This document shows, in pieces, positions 60,725 through 64,000 of a DNA stretch of 64,000 nucleotides. Within the stretch, counting starts at the first letter, position 1. The number at the start of each line of letters is the position of its first letter. Position numbers and translations under genes: made by a program. Origin of the DNA: Thalassococcus halodurans (GTDB taxonomy: Bacteria > Pseudomonadota > Alphaproteobacteria > Rhodobacterales > Rhodobacteraceae); assembly GCF_900108225.1 (NCBI RefSeq), contig NZ_FNUZ01000001.1:496001-560000 (forward strand). The letters are read 5' to 3'. The notes beneath the pieces were generated by a model, which was not told the DNA's origin, did not search any database, and worked only from the letters and a program-made list of their open reading frames with translations.

Positions 60725-61798
60725 ATGAAACGCAGAACACTCCTTGCCAGCGCAGCGGCCCTCAGCCTTGCCGCAGGCAGCGCCTTTGCCCAGGACAAAG
60801 TCAAGGCAGGCTTCATCTATGTGGGCCCCGTCGGCGACGGCGGCTGGACCTACGAACACGACCAAGGCCGTAAGGCGGTCGAGGCAGAACTGGGCGATGC
60901 AGTTGAAACCGTCTATCAGGAAAGCGTGCCTGAAGGTGCCGACGCGGAACGCGCGATCACACAGATGGCGCTGTCGGGTGCAGACATCATCTTCACCACA
61001 TCCTTCGGCTACATGGACCCGACAATGAACGTTGCGGCCAAGTTCCCGGACGTGAAGTTCGAACACGCCACAGGCTTCAAGCGCGCCGATAACGTCAGCG
61101 TTTATTCCGCTCGCTTCTACGAAGGCCGCGCCATTCAGGGCCACATCGCGGGCAAGATGACCAAGACCAACAAGGTCGGCTACATCGCGTCCTTCCCGAT
61201 CCCCGAAGTTATCCGCGGCATCAACTCGGCCTACCTGCACGCCAAGAAAGTAAACCCCGACGTCGAATTCTCGATCGTTTGGGCCTACACATGGTTCGAC
61301 CCCGCGAAAGAGGCTGACGCCGCCCGCGCGCTGATCGACAACGGCGCTGACGTGATCCTGCAGCACACGGACTCGACCGCACCGCAGGCCGCCGCGCAAG
61401 AGGCTGGCAACGTGATCACCTTCGGTCAGGCCTCTGACATGGCTGAATTCGGCCCCGTGCCGCGCGTGTCCTCGATCATCGACAACTGGGCGCCCTACTA
61501 CATCGATCGCGTCAAAGCGGTCATGGACGGCACATGGGAAAGCACCGACACATGGGACGGCATCAGCACCGGCATGGTCGGCATCGGCGAGATTTCCAGC
61601 GCGGTCCCTGCTGACGTGAAGGCCGAGGCACTGGCACTGAAAGACGCCATCGCTGCGGGCGAATACCACCCGTTCACAGGTCCGATCAACAAACAGGACG
61701 GCACACCTTGGCTGGCAGAAGGCGAAACAGCCTCTGACGGCGATCTGCTGGGCATGAACTTCTACATCGAAGGCCTGACAGGCGACGTGCCGAACTAA
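60725..61798 (+). CDS. BMP-family ABC transporter substrate-binding protein
   Basis: This 357-residue protein has a signal peptide (residues 1-22, ending AAGSAFAQ) and a basic membrane lipoprotein (BMP/PnrA-like) fold. It carries AGFIYVGPVGDGGWTYEHDQ near residue 28, SGADIIFTTSFGYMDPTMNV near 83, YSARFYEGRAIQGHIAGKMT near 129 and HTDSTAPQAAAQEAGNV near 214. PnrA-type proteins bind purine nucleosides. GGGAG lies upstream of the ATG. Last gene of the xdhABC-transporter operon, followed by a strong terminator. Confidence 0.93.
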   Translation: MKRRTLLASAAALSLAAGSAFAQDKVKAGFIYVGPVGDGGWTYEHDQGRKAVEAELGDAVETVYQESVPEGADAERAITQMALSGADIIFTTSFGYMDPTMNVAAKFPDVKFEHATGFKRADNVSVYSARFYEGRAIQGHIAGKMTKTNKVGYIASFPIPEVIRGINSAYLHAKKVNPDVEFSIVWAYTWFDPAKEADAARALIDNGADVILQHTDSTAPQAAAQEAGNVITFGQASDMAEFGPVPRVSSIIDNWAPYYIDRVKAVMDGTWESTDTWDGISTGMVGIGEISSAVPADVKAEALALKDAIAAGEYHPFTGPINKQDGTPWLAEGETASDGDLLGMNFYIEGLTGDVPN

Positions 61799-61822
61799 TC
61801 ATCGGATCACATCCGAAACACC

Positions 61823-61854
61823 AAGCCCCGCGCCAACCAGCGTGGGGCTTTTTT
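61823..61854 (+). terminator. Intrinsic terminator after the purine operon
   Basis: AAGCCCCGCG and CGTGGGGCTT form a stem with a CCAACCAG loop, followed by six T. It ends the xdhABC / nucleoside-transporter operon. Confidence 0.92.
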
Positions 61855-61947
61855 GTTGGCAATCGCCGTCCTCCGAATGCGCAAGAAACGGGTCGCAGTG
61901 CTGCGCCACCAAGTCCTAGATATCTCTCTCCAGCCGGAGGTGCCGAA

Positions 61948-62544
61948 ATGACCCAAACTTTTCTTGCGCTCATTACATTTCTATTTCCTCTGGCCTACAG
62001 CCCCGGCCCCGGAAACGTTTTCTTTGCTGCCAACGGCGCCTACTTCGGCTTCAAGGCCACGATCCCCGCCAACACCGGCTATCATCTGGCCACCTTCGCC
62101 ATCACAGCGGCAATAGGCTTCGGATTTGTCGCCGCCATGGATTTGGTGCCGCAGATTTTTGTCGCCATGAAGCTTGCCGGGTCGGCCTATGTCCTGTGGC
62201 TCGCGTGGAAACTGTTCACAGCGGATGCTCTGAACGACCGGCAAACGGCGCGCCCCGCCACGCTCTGGGATGGTATCATCCTGCTGGTTCTGAACCCCAA
62301 GGCCTATGTCATCATCGCCCTGATGTTCACCCAGTTCCTGACCAGCGACACAAACAATCAGACAGGCACGGTCCTGTTCATCACGGCGGTTTTCACCCTG
62401 AACAATCTGATCGCGTTCTCGCTCTGGGCGCTCTTGGGCGACCGGATCGCCAAGGTATTCCACAGCCCCCACAGCGCACGCAGGCTCAACCGGGCCTTCG
62501 GCGCAATCCTCGCCGCAGTCGCCCTCTGGATGCTTGTTGCCTGA
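61948..62544 (+). CDS. LysE/RhtB-family amino-acid exporter
   Basis: This 198-residue inner-membrane protein has six hydrophobic segments and the family's N-terminal signature FPLAYSPGPGNVFFAANGAY near residue 13, then GSAYVLWLAWKLFTAD near 77 and LLVLNPKAYVIIALMFTQFL near 112. It probably exports a neutral or basic amino acid or a derivative. GGAGG precedes the ATG. It is separated from the purine operon by a terminator and has no coupled partner. Confidence 0.92.
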   Translation: MTQTFLALITFLFPLAYSPGPGNVFFAANGAYFGFKATIPANTGYHLATFAITAAIGFGFVAAMDLVPQIFVAMKLAGSAYVLWLAWKLFTADALNDRQTARPATLWDGIILLVLNPKAYVIIALMFTQFLTSDTNNQTGTVLFITAVFTLNNLIAFSLWALLGDRIAKVFHSPHSARRLNRAFGAILAAVALWMLVA

Positions 62545-62722
62545 CGCCCGCCAAAGGCACCAAACCCGAGGGTCCGGCCAAAGGCCGCGGCCCGAGACAA
62601 ACCTGTGCATGGGCCATCGGGCCCGCGCCCCTTTGGATCACGCCTGCACAGACCCTCTGCAAAGATAGCGGTTCACGTTATCGGAAAACGCACTACTCTT
62701 TCCCCAAGCGGAAGGAGACCCC

Positions 62723-63313
62723 ATGCAAAAGATTCAAACCCAAGGCGTCCATCATATCACCATCATGGGCGCGGATAGGCAGACCAGCATCGATTTCTGG
62801 GAAGGCGTGCTGGGCATGCCCTTCATCTTCGACCAGCCCAACCTCGACAATCCCGACGAAGGCCATCTTTATTTCGATCCCGGCGACGGGCGGCTGATCA
62901 CCATTTTCACCAACGAAAGCCGCGAATCCGTCCACGACCGCACCCCGACCGATGCGGGCTGTGTGCATCATCTGGCGCTCAATGTCTCCAAAGCCAGTTG
63001 GAGCCAGGTGGTAAAACGCCTTGATGCCCGTGGCATTCCCCACTCCGGCCCCAAGGATCGCGGCTTTATGGACTCGATCTATTTCAAAGACCCACTCGGC
63101 TTTCTGATCGAACTGGCCTGCTACCGGTTCGAACCGCCCGAAGGCTGCCGCCATGCCGACGTGATGATCGAAGCCCACCGTATCCGTGTGGAGCGCGGCG
63201 ACTATAACATCGGCGAAGAACATCTGGCCGACGCCATCGAATTGCTCGTCACCCGCACGCAGCAGTCTTTGTCCGATGACCGCAGCCCCAAAGACCCGTA
63301 TAAACGCGGCTGA
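62723..63313 (+). CDS. VOC-family (glyoxalase/dioxygenase-like) protein
   Basis: This 196-residue metalloprotein has two beta-alpha-beta-beta-beta modules of the vicinal-oxygen-chelate fold. The first starts TQGVHHITIMGADRQTSIDF near residue 5 and the second GCVHHLALNVSKASWSQVVK near 79, with metal ligands His and Glu (PLGFLIELACYRFEP near 127). The C-terminal extension VERGDYNIGEEHLADAIELL is helical. It resembles ring-cleaving dioxygenase-like proteins, but the substrate is unknown. AAGGAG precedes the ATG. It is followed 21 bp later by an aldo/keto reductase, probably in one operon. Confidence 0.85.
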   Translation: MQKIQTQGVHHITIMGADRQTSIDFWEGVLGMPFIFDQPNLDNPDEGHLYFDPGDGRLITIFTNESRESVHDRTPTDAGCVHHLALNVSKASWSQVVKRLDARGIPHSGPKDRGFMDSIYFKDPLGFLIELACYRFEPPEGCRHADVMIEAHRIRVERGDYNIGEEHLADAIELLVTRTQQSLSDDRSPKDPYKRG

Positions 63314-63334
63314 CACCTGACACGGGGGACACCG

Positions 63335-64000
63335 ATGACCGACCTGACCACCGCAAACGGCACCGCCGTGCCGCGTTTCGCCTTTGGCACGATGCAATTC
63401 GGCGGCAAGGCCGACGCCACCCAAAGCGCCGAGATGTTCGATGCCTGCCGCAACGCGGGTATCACCCATTTCGACACGGCTTATGTCTATACCGGCGGTC
63501 AGTCGGAAACGATCCTTGGTGGGCTGATCAAGGATTGCCGAGACGACCTTTACATCGCGACCAAGGTCGCCATGGAAGGCCCCGCCACCCGTGCCAACAT
63601 CACCGCGCAATTCGACACCAGCCGCACACGGCTTGGGCTGGATATGATCGACCTGCTTTATATCCACATCTGGGACGATGACACCGATCTGTCGGAAACA
63701 TTCGAAACGCTGGCCGAGCTGCAATCCGCAGGCAAGATCCGCCACATCGGCGTGTCCAACTACGCCGCGTGGCAGGTGATGAAGGCCCAAGCCGTGGCGC
63801 AAACTTTCGGCACCCGCATCGATGTGCTTCAACCGATGTACAACCTTGTCAAACGTCAGGCCGAGGTCGAACTGCTGCCCATGTGCGCCGATCAGAACAT
63901 TCAGGCCGTGCCCTATTCGCCCCTCGGCGGCGGTCTGCTGACCGGCAAATACGTGGCCGGTGAAACAGGCCGGCTGACCGACGACGAACGCTACACCAAC
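63335..64000 (+). CDS. Aldo/keto reductase, N-terminal part (cut by window end)
   Basis: 222 codons are present and the frame is open at the window end. The barrel begins FAFGTMQFGGKADATQSAEM. The catalytic residues appear in THFDTAYVYTGGQSE (Asp, Tyr near 48 and 53), IATKVAMEG (Lys) and DLLYIHIWDDDTD (His). IRHIGVSNYAAWQVM and YSPLGGGLLTGKY follow. It reduces carbonyls with NADPH and is more like the Tas/YajO branch than the AKR at 37655. GGGGGAC lies before the ATG. Probable operon with the VOC gene. Confidence 0.92.
   Translation, partial: MTDLTTANGTAVPRFAFGTMQFGGKADATQSAEMFDACRNAGITHFDTAYVYTGGQSETILGGLIKDCRDDLYIATKVAMEGPATRANITAQFDTSRTRLGLDMIDLLYIHIWDDDTDLSETFETLAELQSAGKIRHIGVSNYAAWQVMKAQAVAQTFGTRIDVLQPMYNLVKRQAEVELLPMCADQNIQAVPYSPLGGGLLTGKYVAGETGRLTDDERYTN

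Overview
The window is a 64 kb piece of an alphaproteobacterial chromosome, most likely from the Rhodobacteraceae (Roseobacter group). It is GC-rich. Supporting marks are a SAM/SAH-type riboswitch in front of metK, an Irr-type Fur regulator divergent from fabA, a short hisG with hisZ, a class II ribonucleotide reductase, a ybeZ-ybeY-corC-lnt operon, and DUF983 and DUF1489 proteins. No rRNA, tRNA, CRISPR array, complete insertion sequence or prophage was seen.

Layout. 1-2.3 kb: the end of a GGDEF protein, then a leftward ECF sigma / membrane anti-sigma-like / metal-resistance-like operon and a four-EF-hand protein. 2.3-13 kb: DUF983, a NUDIX hydrolase, riboswitch-controlled metK, the ybeZ-ybeY-corC-lnt operon, a lipoprotein/OmpA pair sharing an unnamed domain, miaB, and a glycosyltransferase-like gene. 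13-18.6 kb: fabI, fabB, fabA and irr, with a Tat-exported PhoX phosphatase lying between fabB and fabA. 18.6-23.9 kb: nagA with a GlcNAc-kinase-like gene, a decayed LysR fragment, and a coupled retropepsin-like / RimK-like / AstE-like triad.

24-38.6 kb looks accessory. It has azoR with a divergent CGNR regulator, an AraC regulator, a HAD-like protein without its catalytic aspartates, a bile-acid-symporter-type carrier, and a metallo-beta-lactamase/DUF4345/DUF1772 operon. Next comes a gene set around one LysR regulator: two cupins of the manganese hydroxynitrile-lyase type (one exported), an exported double carboxymuconolactone-decarboxylase protein, an NAD(P)-binding oxidoreductase, an IorAB-like molybdenum hydroxylase with a Tat signal, an exported cyclophilin-like protein and an aldo/keto reductase. 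Three promoters in this set carry the same operator-like palindrome (TGATGA-N7-TCATCA and a close variant) 80-98 bp upstream of a start codon, so I propose a local regulon handling a carbonyl or aromatic compound largely outside the cytoplasm. This is the best candidate for an undescribed system here.

39-64 kb is mostly core: nrdJ, DUF1489, yghU, a lone choX behind two tandem palindromes, hisS-hisZ-hisG, slyX, an acidic lipoprotein, dnaE, then xdhABC joined to a BMP-type nucleoside ABC transporter (purine uptake and oxidation), a LysE exporter, a VOC protein and an aldo/keto reductase cut by the window end.
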